This document shows, piece by piece, positions 12,601 through 23,249 of a stretch of 64,000 bases of DNA. A model generated the notes under the pieces. It was not told the origin of the DNA. It ran no database searches and worked only from the letters and a program-made list of their open reading frames with translations. The stretch spans positions 4,802,085 through 4,866,084 of the forward strand of contig CM035361.1 of assembly GCA_020137815.1 (NCBI GenBank). Direction: 5' to 3'. The stretch is from Hormiphora californensis (taxonomy: Eukaryota > Ctenophora > Tentaculata > Cydippida > Pleurobrachiidae). How positions within the stretch are numbered: position 1 is the first letter of the stretch; every line of letters begins with the position of its first letter. A program made the position numbers and the translations under genes.

Positions 12601-14902
12601 CTTGGGGTGGAAGAGCTAGACATCAGGACAGAAGTAAAAGAATGCACGTGCAGAATTGAATTTCCCCTTGGTACCCAACTGCAAGCGGGAGAGAGGTATC
12701 CGGGTCCCTCTAATAATTGCACGTGCAAGTGTAGTTGCTAGGTGATCTCTGTCACACAATTTGCTTAGTAAGTAGTATGATGATATGATTGGTACCGGGG
12801 CAAAATGGTTAACTCACCCGTAGCGCCAAAACTAAGCATTTTAGAGTATATGTTTGTTCATAAGTCATATATAAACCTAGCCATTCCGGAGCGGATTCTA
12901 TAAGGAAAAATCAATTGGGTCACCCAATTAGCCACAATCAGCATACCCATCTTGGCACACACAAAAGACGTCATATTTCACTGGGATTTCACTAATTCGC
13001 CATTTATGAGTTATAACTCCAAAACTAAGCATTTTATACCATATGTTGCTTCATAAGGCCATGTTTATATATGACTTATGAAGCAAAATGTGGTCTCAAA
13101 TGCTTAGTTTTGGAGTTATGGGCAAATTAGTGAAATCCCAGTGAAATATGACGTCTTTTGTGTGTGCCAAGTTTAAACGGGGGTGAGAACCGATTAGGTA
13201 AAAAGTTAACCATTTTGCCCCGGTTTACCCTATGTTTAAAGTGAGAATGGACAGAATTCTGTCCACTCTAACTTTAAACATTATAAACAAGCTTGTCCAA
13301 GGGTCAGCACATACCAAAGTTAAAATTAAAATTTTGATTTTAAACCCGCACACACCAGTGCTGTTAACAAGAATAAATGCATTATGTTTCATAATGCTAT
13401 GTTTCCCCGCCAACCTTAGGGTCTGACGGTCATCAACGCCGAAATAGGGAACAACATGTTTCTGAATGTGCTTTTCAATACGAATCCAACGCAACCGGAA
13501 TTAGCTTTCTATCTTGTCGGGAAGTATCGCCCCCAAAAACCGGCAAAAGGGCTGTGCGCGAGCCAATTTGCCTATAATTACAGGTAAGGATAGGCTCGCG
13601 CGCATGAAATCGGGGTTTTTGGGGGTATCAGGGGGCGATACTTCCCGACAAGATAGAAAGCTAATTCCGGTTGTGTTGGATTCGTATTGAAAAGCACATT
13701 CAGAAACACGTTGTTCCCTATTTCGGCGTTGATGACCGTCAGACCCTAGCCAACCTTTCATTCCTAACATGAAGGCGGGACAGACATTTCGGATGATTTA
13801 TACATCACGCAAACAGTATAGAACAAATCCTTGTGTTTTAGTTGCACTAAATTGTGCGCCACATTGCGGAATTGCGCGCCACACATTTCCTGAAAACGTT
13901 TCAATGAAGTGGTTTATGAAGGAGCAGGTTGTTGTTGTGTGCGCGGCTCTAGTTGCTACATGTTTCGGGTTGCCCCTCGCAACCTGAAACGGGACAAGAC
14001 AGCTGACTTGCTACACATAGTCACTATATCCGTTTAGATTTCTAAACCCCCTATGCCTTTTTGCAAAAGGCATCCGGGTGAAGGCCTTCGGCCTTCACCC
14101 GGGCGGGGAAAAAATTCTCTCCCCTATTCAATAAGTAACATCTCGCACACCATTTTAACGGTCGCGTTGGATGACAAACTGATTTTGGCAAGATGTTACA
14201 TGTTGCAACATGTAAAAGCCTGCCAGCGCCCATGTCGCACGTGCCAATGCGCTGCACACAACAGGCGCTCAAAATTGGTGTGATCGCGCCCTAATCTTTT
14301 TTCAATTTTTGTCTTCCTGTATTCTTCTGTCTGGTGCCGCCGACCCCATCAGAGCTTATGTTGTTGCGGAGCTCGCGAAAAGGGGGTCGAGCCAGGCAAA
14401 TCTGAGCGCACTGTTGAGAATCGAATTGGGGACTCTTGAATGCCTAAAACACATGAAAAATTCTTCCCCTACGTAAACAGAATGAAGCTGGAGAGCCAAT
14501 TTTATTTCTCTCATGATGGAATTCTAAATGCCTAAAATGAGTGAAAATCGGTTAAAAAGTCCGGGGGCCTCGCCCCTAGACACTCAAAAGGTGTTCGACC
14601 ATGGACCCCCTGTAGCTGTGCATAAAAAATTACAATGCTTCGCACCGGCCCCCACCTCAATAATATCAACAAACCAAACATTTCAGACCGAGTTAAAAGT
14701 TGAAAGAGTGAGGGGTTGTGCAGAAGAGACGCTTACCTGTGATGCAGTGGAAACATTTAACAAAAGAGTGTTTGGTGACAACTATAAGCAAAAAGATTGC
14801 AAACTGACCTACTGCGATTCTGATAACTGTAATGGTGCCGGATCAGCTTGGATCGCCAGTACCCTTCTAGCTCTGCCCCTCTTTCTGGCCATAGTGTATT
14901 AG
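3694..14902 (+). CDS. Ly6/uPAR-type three-finger protein, likely GPI-anchored (3 exons)
   Basis: Exons are 3694-3786, 8205-8336 and 14687-14902, all joined in phase 0, giving 146 residues. Residues 1-20 are a signal peptide (hydrophobic stretch ending ATQG). The mature part has ten cysteines (23, 26, 42, 50, 56, 86, 93, 113, 118, 123) in the order expected of a three-finger fold, with the family's closing CDSDNCN motif. A hydrophobic tail (WIASTLLALPLFLAIVY) follows directly, which is the usual GPI-attachment arrangement, so the product is probably a small cell-surface protein. Family function is diverse (receptor modulation, adhesion) and cannot be narrowed. Donors are gtaggg and gtaaat; acceptors are ccgcag and tttcag. 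The two introns are 4.4 and 6.4 kb and full of transposon debris, unlike the compact neighbouring genes. A pyrimidine-rich tract with AG lies 13-20 bp before the start codon. The exon model is phase-consistent; expression is inferred. Confidence 0.85.
5290..7300 (+). mobile_element. Degenerate LINE (APE-type, CR1/Jockey-like) ORF2 relic in Ly6 intron 1
   Basis: Reverse-transcriptase blocks can be followed through several frames: ILLTRMADF, a palm block with FIDYRKAFDTV (about 5485-5520), and the catalytic block read as LLWADDIVLLH near 5785-5817. Downstream frames keep the typical C-terminal region with FCCDGQ and HVLKECPTYEEMRQ (about 6735-6850), a cysteine-histidine motif common in this clade. 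Stops and frameshifts interrupt it at least at 5682, 5818, 5986 and 6540. The end carries a short (TTCTA)n tail at about 7276-7300, as in CR1/L2-like LINEs. It is a dead copy in the sense orientation of the host gene. Confidence 0.75.
7637..8085. repeat. Foldback MITE with G6 termini
   Basis: Left end GGGGGGAGACACACTGA and right end TCAGTGTGTCTCCCCCC are inverted copies, followed by paired internal stretches (CCTCGCGA, TTCGAAGTTTGAAG, ACCTCGAGAGATGTACCAG). A TTA trinucleotide is present on both sides. There is no coding capacity. It lies in intron 1 of the Ly6-type gene. Confidence 0.8.
9139..9492. repeat. Foldback element, near-perfect hairpin
   Basis: The sequence reads inwards from TTTCCTTTTTTATATTTTGG and its complement ends near 9490. 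The centre is around 9316, between two copies of a TTTTGACC-type motif. The arms pair over about 170 bp with few mismatches, so it should form a strong hairpin when transcribed in the Ly6 intron. Confidence 0.75.
10064..10719. mobile_element. MITE with GGTGACATAGACACC ends and 11-bp direct repeats
   Basis: The direct repeat AAGGAAGGTGG flanks the element at 10064-10074 and 10709-10719. Inside, the ends TTGGTGACATAGACACC and GGTGTCAATGTCACC are inverted. The two inner copies of CTGTCAACAGGAAGTGGGTC confirm the paired arms. A duplication this long is most like Mutator-type insertion (9-11 bp), but no transposase is present to confirm it. Confidence 0.7.
10861..11918 (+). mobile_element. LINE ORF1-like relic with (GATT)n tail
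   Basis: A frame from 10861 codes for a coiled coil (heptads over the first 90 residues) followed by an RRM-like block (NNLMVYGLPE), as in ORF1 proteins of CR1/L1-like LINEs. Near 11385 the frame shifts. The rest (PVRVVLRNREIARTILG, then an Arg/Glu-rich end) continues in another frame to a stop at 11612-11614. A 3' untranslated part and a short (GATT)n tail at about 11898-11918 follow directly, so ORF2 is missing: this is an internally deleted copy or one from a short non-autonomous lineage. Confidence 0.7.
11980..13232. mobile_element. Foldback element with TA duplication and GGGTAAACC ends
   Basis: TA dinucleotides flank an element whose ends are GGGTAAACCGGGGCAAAAT and its complement, and the pairing continues through AGTTAACC and the CCCCCGTTTAAA block. 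Inside are nested palindromes (CCAAAACTAAGCATTTTA at about 12824 and its complement near 13103). The TA duplication suggests a Tc1/mariner-type non-autonomous element. Confidence 0.8.
13409..13756. mobile_element. hAT-type MITE with 8-bp target duplication
   Basis: The element is 13417-13748 (332 bp), starting TAGGGTCTGACGG and ending in the complement. The octamer GCCAACCT flanks it on both sides. The opposite, uninterrupted arm of the large inverted pair (near 9085-9096) carries this octamer once, giving a directly visible empty site. TAGGG-type ends and an 8-bp duplication fit the hAT superfamily. Confidence 0.85.
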
Positions 14903-16893
14903 ACGTGGTAACTCGAACCAAAATATCTTATGTATTAATAGTATGTATAGGGTAGCGACTGGCATCAGTGGTCCTGGCATGAGTTCTGACCTCTGATGTC
15001 TAATAATTCAAATCTGGTGCACCTGCTGGCCTGCAGTAGAGGGGGTGTTTCAAATTAGCCGCCATTTCAAATAGCCAGTCGCTACCCTAATTATTAGCGA
15101 CCGAAGAATAGAGTGTGATATAGAACTTTTTAGTTTTTTTTTGACAACTACTTTGGCAAACGTATACCTACATTTAATCTTTATCTATTACTTACTCAAC
15201 AAGTCTCGTCTACATTTTAGCTTACTATATCCCAGACTACACCTTGTATTGTTCATACAACAGCACAAACTACACCAACCTACACGTTAGAATGTTGACA
15301 TTTGTGCTAATATAAGGTATACTATACTACTTAAGCAATTGAATCAACTGCAAATGGTTGCACTGTTGCAGTAACACACAGACGCCCATACCCCAATTTG
15401 ACAGGAGCGACCATGACTGCTGCACATGTCAGTGACTAGGGGCTGCAGCTTTACACAGATCACTGATCAGTCTCTTGAGATGAGGCTATTACTATTATAA
15501 TACTAACGGCCAACTGGGATCTCGATTACCTACAACTCTGCATCTGGCTCATAGAATCCATGAGCCAGAGTCGTAGGCCAGCCTACAACTCTGGCTCATA
15601 CTATGAAGTATGGCCGTATGGGTAGCATACGATAATGCCTTTGAGCAATAATGCCTTTGGGGAGTAACAGCATAGATAATTGGGTAAGGCAAAATACTAA
15701 CAAACTATCTTGTTTAATTTGTCCTGTAATCTATATTCCAAGTAAAGGCAAAACTGTCAACATCTGGGGTAAACCGCAGTTTTGCCTTCGATATATTTAT
15801 CGAAGGCAAAACGATAAGTACGATAATGCCTTGGGATCAGTTTTGCCTTCACTCTAAATTACCTAATTATAGAATCAAAGGAAAGGCAAAACTGACCCAA
15901 GGCAAAACTGTCAACACTGCACCTGGGGTAAACCGCAGTTTTGCCTTCGATAAATATATCGAAGGCAAAACACTATGCCAGCCTACAATTCTGGCTCATA
16001 GAATCAGATCACATTTCTATTGAGCCAGAGTTGCATGAGCCACTCAACAGTATAGTGACCTGAACAAGAGTCGGAATCAGCATCGGGAAATGAAAGATAG
16101 CACACATCCACACACTCAGATAAATCGCATATGGCTTTGTGTAGTGCTGACATTGCGCGCATCACTACTTTTCACACAAAAACATTGCCGCGCGTTCCTC
16201 GACACCGCGGATCAGGATTGTTACTCCGCGACAGACGAGCCGGTCACTAATTCTGCGGAATGAGATCTCAGATCGGCCAGGCAATCATTTGACTTGTTAA
16301 TCAATGCATCGCATTTAACTAGTTACTGGCACGGTTCACATATATAAGTAGGTTTTACAGAGTGATAAAAGTAAATTAAACTCTGTATTTTCCAACAAAT
16401 TCTAAACCACTTGAATTTACAGAAGGGGGTAACAAATTAATTTTAAAACAACACATACATCGAAACAACGCATACAGATACACACATATATCCCAAACCT
16501 TATAAAATGTCATGAATCATCATCATCTGATTAGCAACAACTTACCATTTTAATATCTTTCTCTCTCTCTCTCCCCTTGCTAGTCTCCCTCGCTAAAGTC
16601 CGGATTTTAATTAAGTGAACCGGGGTGCACATTTGAATAATTGCACTTTCTTTCAATGTAACCAACATCAAGTCTTAGGAGCCAAAGAGATGATCAAAAT
16701 GGTTTGTCACTCGCAAAAATACATTATTTGAATGCGTTCCCCCCGGTTCATATTATTAAACATAGCACTCTTCCCTCCTTCTCCCTCTCACACTATCATT
16801 TTCACTTGGCAAGGGGTTACTTCGTTACCAACATTTTCACACGCTCAAACTCTGTTCATTCTCGATCGCCCAATTTCACAATTTTCATCAGCT
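14903..16893. other. Intergenic between Ly6-type gene and SLC26 3' end
   Basis: No gene is visible. Between about 15,640 and 15,990 there is a compound palindromic repeat: the block GGCAAAACTG and its complement CAGTTTTGCC occur several times around a hairpin with TCGATAAATATATCGA, related to sequence at about 7505-7560. CTGGCTCATA blocks also repeat (15,540-16,030). The two genes converge here. I found no clear AATAAA signal for either. Confidence 0.5.
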
Positions 16894-19326
16894 CTAATCT
16901 GCCTCGGGGGTGGAGGCATGCGAGAGCGGTTGGTAACTGTTACTCCCCGATCCCCGAACTCGGATCTCGTTGGTCACCAAATTGGAGCTTTCTATCGTTA
17001 TCCCACCGGGATGGGAGGAGCTGTCTGTAATGTATTCCAAACTTTGTAGCGCATCTGCCCGTGACTGGAATGAGAGGTGTTTAGTAAACACTGTTTACAT
17101 TAATTAACATGTTTGGAGAGTGAAAGAACTGTAATAAGATACGAAAAAAGGGATGATATTTGAACTTACATTTTCAATTGCCATAACTTTCAGTAATCCC
17201 TGCTGAGCTGCTGACTTTTTAATTCGATCCAGCATGCCATATCCCACTACCCTGAGGTCTTTCTTCGCACCCAGAACAACTGCCTGTGAGGTTGTGAGCA
17301 ATTAGCATTAGATTAAAACTATGTAATAATCAATTAAATAATTAATTGAAAAGAAAAAGAAGGAGAATACATACTCGGTATCGACCTAAACTGGTCAATG
17401 GTTGGCCCTGTCCTACAAATATTGGAGATTGACCCTATCTGGACTATTAATGACTATTGAATTATGTCTACATACCTCTGTGATTTTATCAAGACCGGTT
17501 GTATCGGCGAATGAAACTGTCGTAAAATCAATAACTATTGCATTAACCTGAAAATACGGGCAGGTGATGAGAAGAAGCCCGACCCTTTAAGGGTACACCT
17601 CGGCAAAATTTTTGTCGAGTGCCCGCTTAGCTCTCCATATGGGGTTGTAGGGCATACCAAGCCGACCTCAAATATGCAATTTTAGCCCTTAACTCGAATT
17701 CATATTTTTGCTGCAGCCCCTCAAAGTTTGACCCTAAAAACCGGTTTTTAAGGTCCCTAAATTTTATTTTTAGGGCTAGAAAGCTGAAAATTTAGGGATT
17801 CATAGAGGATACCAAGGTGTATAGCTCAAACAGAAATTTTTTGAAATGGAGCTCAATTTTTTGTCTGAGACTATTTTACTTTTTTTGACTTTGAGGCCAT
17901 ATTTGGACATGTTCCTATGGACCGTTAAGGCTAAAAATTGGATATTTGGTGCTCCTAACAATTGTCAAAGTAGCCACAAATTTTCAGGAGGTCCGAATTT
18001 GAAATGTGGCCTACAGGTTTCTTTTTGTAAAGCACATATTTTAGGAAAACTTAAAATGGTTATATCTCAAAAACGGTAGGTCCTAGCGATCTAATTTCGT
18101 GCTAAATCGATTCAGCGGGTCCGATTTTGGGGGGGTCGTCTCTTAGACATTTTGCTCTAAGTCTAACCGTTTTTTCAGAAATCGTATTTTAAGATTTGTA
18201 CATGTTTAGCAGAAATAGGTAAGATTAGCTCTAGCTAGAAGCATTTCTGCTACAAACCTTAAAATACGATTTCTGAAAAAACGGTTAGACTTAGAGCAAA
18301 ATGTCTAAGAGACGACCCCCCCAAAATCGGACCCGCTGAATCGATTTAGCACGAAATTAGATCGCTAGGACCTACCGTTTTTGAGATATAGCCATTTTAA
18401 GTTTTCCTAAAATATGTGCTTTACAAAAAGAAACCTGTAGGCCACATTTCAAATTCGGACCTCCTGAAAATTTGTGGCTACTTTGACAATTGTTAGGAGC
18501 ACCAAATATCCAATTTTTAGCCTTAACGGTCCATAGGAACATGTCCAAATATGGCCTCAAAGTCAAAAAAAGTAAAATAGTCTCAGACAAAAAATTGAGC
18601 TCCATTTCAAAAAATTTCTGTTTGAGCTATACACCTTGGTATCCTCTATGAATCCCTAAATTTTCAGCTTTCTAGCCCTAAAAATAAAATTTAGGGACCT
18701 TAAAAACCGGTTTTTAGGGTCAAACTTTGAGGGGCTGCAGCAAAAATATGAATTCGAGTTAAGGGCTAAAATTGCATATTTGAGGTCGGCTTGGTATGCC
18801 CTACAACCCCATATGGAGAGCTAAGCGGGCACTCGACAAAAATTTTGCCGAGGTGTACCCTTAAGGGACCCTAGAAAGTTAAGAGACCCTTTAAGGGACC
18901 TTCTCGTGTAACTAATTTGTTGGAAGGATGTCTTTCAGATGATCAATTAAAAGATTTGGGGTTATCTCTAATATTGTAAAACAAACCTTTGGTCCCAATT
19001 TGGGGTTATCTTTATTATATGTGCCGTTTATCATTGCTGACATTTCTCCTTGACAGTAAATGCACCCAAATACCACAGGGCACCCTGAATAAAGAATTTA
19101 TGAATACGTAATTAAATAAGTAAATAAATAAATTTGAAGCAAAGTTATACACTTTTCACATTTAAGGAAAGTTTCTTGACAAGTTAGATTGTTATTCGCA
19201 GCCCCGCGAATCTTTTTTTTATAAAATAAAATAAAAGATTTTGAACAAACTTACATCAATTTTAAAAAGATACGTTCCATCTTGAAGATGCTGTATCTTG
19301 ATGATAGGCCACATGTTCCTGCCCTG

Positions 19327-19407
<81 letters not shown>

Positions 19408-19415
19408 GAGGGGGG

Positions 19416-19455
<40 letters not shown>

Positions 19456-22400
19456 GACTCTATAGGCAGAGGGAGTATCTCCTACTCAATCGGATAGATC
19501 TCTCTATGCTACTGACTCTCCTTACTCTCTATGACGGGTGCTATTTCTAGAGAGAAGAAATATTGTTGAATAGTATATATTATATGCAATGCATGCCATT
19601 ATGATAGTCGTCTGCAGCTTCGAGTTTTACTCATTACTCCTTCATAAAACACTCAGCAGCACAGTCTCTGCTCCTTTATAAAACTTACCATCAGCATACC
19701 AATTTCCACGGCAATGGCAGCAATTATACCGATCTCTATAGTGAAGGCAAGAATTAACACAAAACACACCGACCATACCAAGAATTCCTTTCTGAAAAAA
19801 AGCATATCCAATTAAAAACTGTTACTGATACACACGTGTATGATGTATCACGCTGAGGAAGCCAATTTCTTGACTCGATCAGACCAAGACATGGTCTGAG
19901 ATCACTTAGTGATGTTGGGGAAGCATTTTCGACATAAATTCTAATACCAAAAAACATGAACAGCATATTTTTTTCTTACTTGCTCACAGTCCAGAAATAC
20001 CAAGGTTTCCTAAAGTCGATCATGGGATAAACTGCCACAATGATAACCGCAGCCAAACAGGAATCCGGAACGTACTGGAAGTAAGAGGATAGGAAACTGA
20101 AAAGTAGGTTAACATCATCATACCATATTTGGTCATAAACACACATTTTCCATATATGGGCATCAATCATCATGAGATGATGTACCTTAATCCAGTCATC
20201 ACAATTGCACTTGTAAAGAGACCACCAAGGGGAGTTTTAACACCGCTCATAAAATTCAGTGCTGTCCTCGAGAAACTGCCTGTCACCTGAAAAAGTTTAA
20301 AATGTGTGGAAAATGCGTGGAAAAATAATAACAAGAAATAGTAAATTCATGGTTGAACGGTTGCCAAGCTGGACTGTGTTTCGGGCGCCCCGTGGGTTAG
20401 AACATAACAAGTTGAACGGTTGTTCAGTGAGTTCATACCGGATAACTTTGAAAGAATGCACCAACAACATTGCCCATCCCAAGGGCAATTAGCTCCTGAC
20501 TGTTATCAACCTGGGAGAAGATTCAAGTGTGGATATTACCAAATTTGGTCATTTCCCCACACACACCATATATGGGCATTAGAGTCACGTGACATTTACC
20601 TGGTAACTTCCTTTCACAGCAAAACTCTGGCCAATAGCGATGTGTTCTAAATATCCAATCGAGGCTACAAGTATTGATCCGCTTATCACTTGCGAAAACT
20701 CAAAACCTGCAAAAACTCGTTTTTAACATCAAACCATATACTGTGTGATTTTAAATGACTGAGACTGGTATATTGCGAATTGCGTGAAAACTATGGCATC
20801 TTTCGACTTCAAATTTTGGGACATGATGAAACTAGGTTGTAGCAATTTTCTCCTAGTTTTACAGCAAATTTCAATGTTCCTGAATGAATCTATTGCCCAA
20901 AAACCTCCTCCAACTTTACACAGTCATATCTTTGGAGTCTAATAAGATAGAGAGTTCACATTTTTAGGAGAGACAGATAAGACGATTTCGAATGTTTTGT
21001 CTGCTTTATGAGTTGCTACATTTTACCATTTGTTCACAGGAACTGTTTAAAGTGATGTAACACGCTCTAATTAGGCCAAATTTAGGTCATTTTACCCCTC
21101 AAAGATCACATGTCCAGCTGCATATAGTGGGCTAATGAGGCCTTGAACACGCATACGTCACGTGTTACTGTAGATCTACAGCTCTCCTTTTCCATCTTGA
21201 ACCAGCAGACATGATCATGGTGTCTGGAAGTGGTAACAAGCAGTAGAAAACCAGACAGACTAGACGCTCTCTACTTCAACGTATCACTCTCTCCCTTTTT
21301 CGTTATAAGGTCACGTGACTGGAATTGGGATCTCGACATGGGAGAGAGAGAGAGAGAGAGAGAGTGTGTGTGTGTGTGTGAGAGAGAGAACGCTTTGTAG
21401 ACATTGTGATCATGTCGAGATCCCAATTCCAGTCACGTGACCTTATAACGAGAAAGGGAGAGAGTGATACGTTGAAGTAGAGAGCGTCTAGTCTGTCTGG
21501 TTTTCTACAGCTTGTTACCACTTCCAGACACCATGATCATGTCTGCTGGTTCAAGATGGAAAAGGAGAGCTGTAGATCTGCAGTAACACGTGACGTATGC
21601 GTGTTCAAGGCCTCATTAGCCCACTAGATGCAGCTGGACATGTGATCTTTGAGGGGTAAAATGACCTAAATTTGGCCTAATTAGAGCGTGTTACATCACT
21701 TTAAACAATTCCTGTGAACAAATGGTAAAATGTAGCAACTCATAAAGCAGACAAAACATTCGAAATCGTCTTATCTGTCTCTCCTAAAAATGTGAACTCT
21801 CTATCTCATTAGACTCCAGAGATATGACTGTGTAAAGTTGGAGGAGGTTTTTGGGCAATAGATTCATTCAGGAACATTGAAATTTGCTGTAAAACTAGGA
21901 GAAAATTGCTACAACCTAGTTTTATCATGTCCCAAAATTTGAAGTCGAAAGATGCCATAGTTTTCACGCAATTCGCAATATACCAGTCTCAGTCATTTAA
22001 AATCACACAGTATGGGCATCACGTGTCACACCCCATATATGGGCATATATCTTACCTTTGCTGTAACACTGGGTTGTAGCGTTATCATTGCTGTCCCAAC
22101 AACACCCAATATCTTTACAGTGTGCTTCCTCAAGAGTCTTATTATCGAGGGTATGTGCACTTGCCAGACACGTCCACCGGAGGGACTCCTCAACATCTAC
22201 CTCGCAGTAACTTTCTAATTGAGGGAATGTTGTGATGCCCAAATATGGTTTTGACCATATTTGGTGTTATTATGATATAGAGCTAACAAACTTTACCATC
22301 ATGGTTCCACATGCCACTAAATTGATCAATCCTTGGTCTTGGAAGGCCTCCCGTTATTTGCCCCACCATCGTGAACGTCTTATCTGAAATTACGATAGCT

Positions 22401-23199
22401 AGATTATCACGTGATGCCCATATATGGTGTTGTGTAAATAAAATGGGAAACAGCTTTGGAAGGCATGTGCATGTGTGTAGAAGTTGTGGGGGAGAGAATC
22501 AGAAAAGGGAAGCACATCTGATTTAAATTATTATCTCGCATTTTGTAACGTTACACCAAGGAGTTTTCATTCAAGTGTCGAATATATATTATTTTTTCAT
22601 GCAACCAAAAGGTAACATTCAGAGAGCCGGTGGAATAATTTGATCATGTAGAATTAGTTTGCTATGCCGAATCGATGCATAGAACATAACTCGAATTAGT
22701 AGAAATCATCCCCAAAATAAAGATGCCACATGCAAATCAAATTGATCATTCCATTTCCCGCAACCACATCATTGTACGTGTAATAAACCTGTGCACAATG
22801 TACACAATATGTACATAACAAATTGTTTTGTACCATTTCTAAACGCATAAGCGATGGATAACGCCCCCAGAACAACCACAATATTCCTACTAATTCCTAC
22901 AAACCAAACAGCGGTTATGCCCAGTGCTTTACGTCGGATGCTCCCTCCAGGCTCAACTGTAAACCTATAAGGGAGGGGGGACGTCGTTGTGATGCCCAAA
23001 TTGGGTGTTCTAACAACACCATATATGGGCATGACGTGATGTCTGTCTGTAATTCCAAGTGCTTTCTGTTTTTTTGTCTGATGCTCCCCGTTTTTATCGA
23101 ATGCTAAAGTCCCAACGGCAGCAAATAGGCGGGGAAGATGGGTGCTTTTAAAAAGATGCAGAGAGTGCTGCGGCTTTAGTATCACAGCGTATGTCGAGT

Positions 23200-23249
<50 letters not shown>

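Larger units (their letters stand above)
8749..14112. repeat. Pair of long inverted arms (about 0.4 kb each) in Ly6 intron 2
   Basis: The left arm (8749-9143) starts near CCCCGCCCGGGTGAAGGC. The right arm (13373-13416 plus 13749-14112) is its inverted copy and is interrupted by a 332-bp MITE. Both arms hold the hairpin with CCGAAGGCCTTCG and the stretch AAATCTAAACGGATATAGTG. The arms are 4.6 kb apart, with several other elements nested between. This could be one large transposon with long terminal inverted repeats, or two separate insertions in opposite orientation. No transposase frame survives. Confidence 0.7.

Noticed and set aside
12351-12728. A 125-codon minus-strand frame
   Set aside because: It lies wholly within a foldback element and shows no domain; composition is not convincing.
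17846-18605. Two identical 77-codon proteins on opposite strands
   Set aside because: They are the same segment read in the two arms of the TTAA foldback; likely non-coding.
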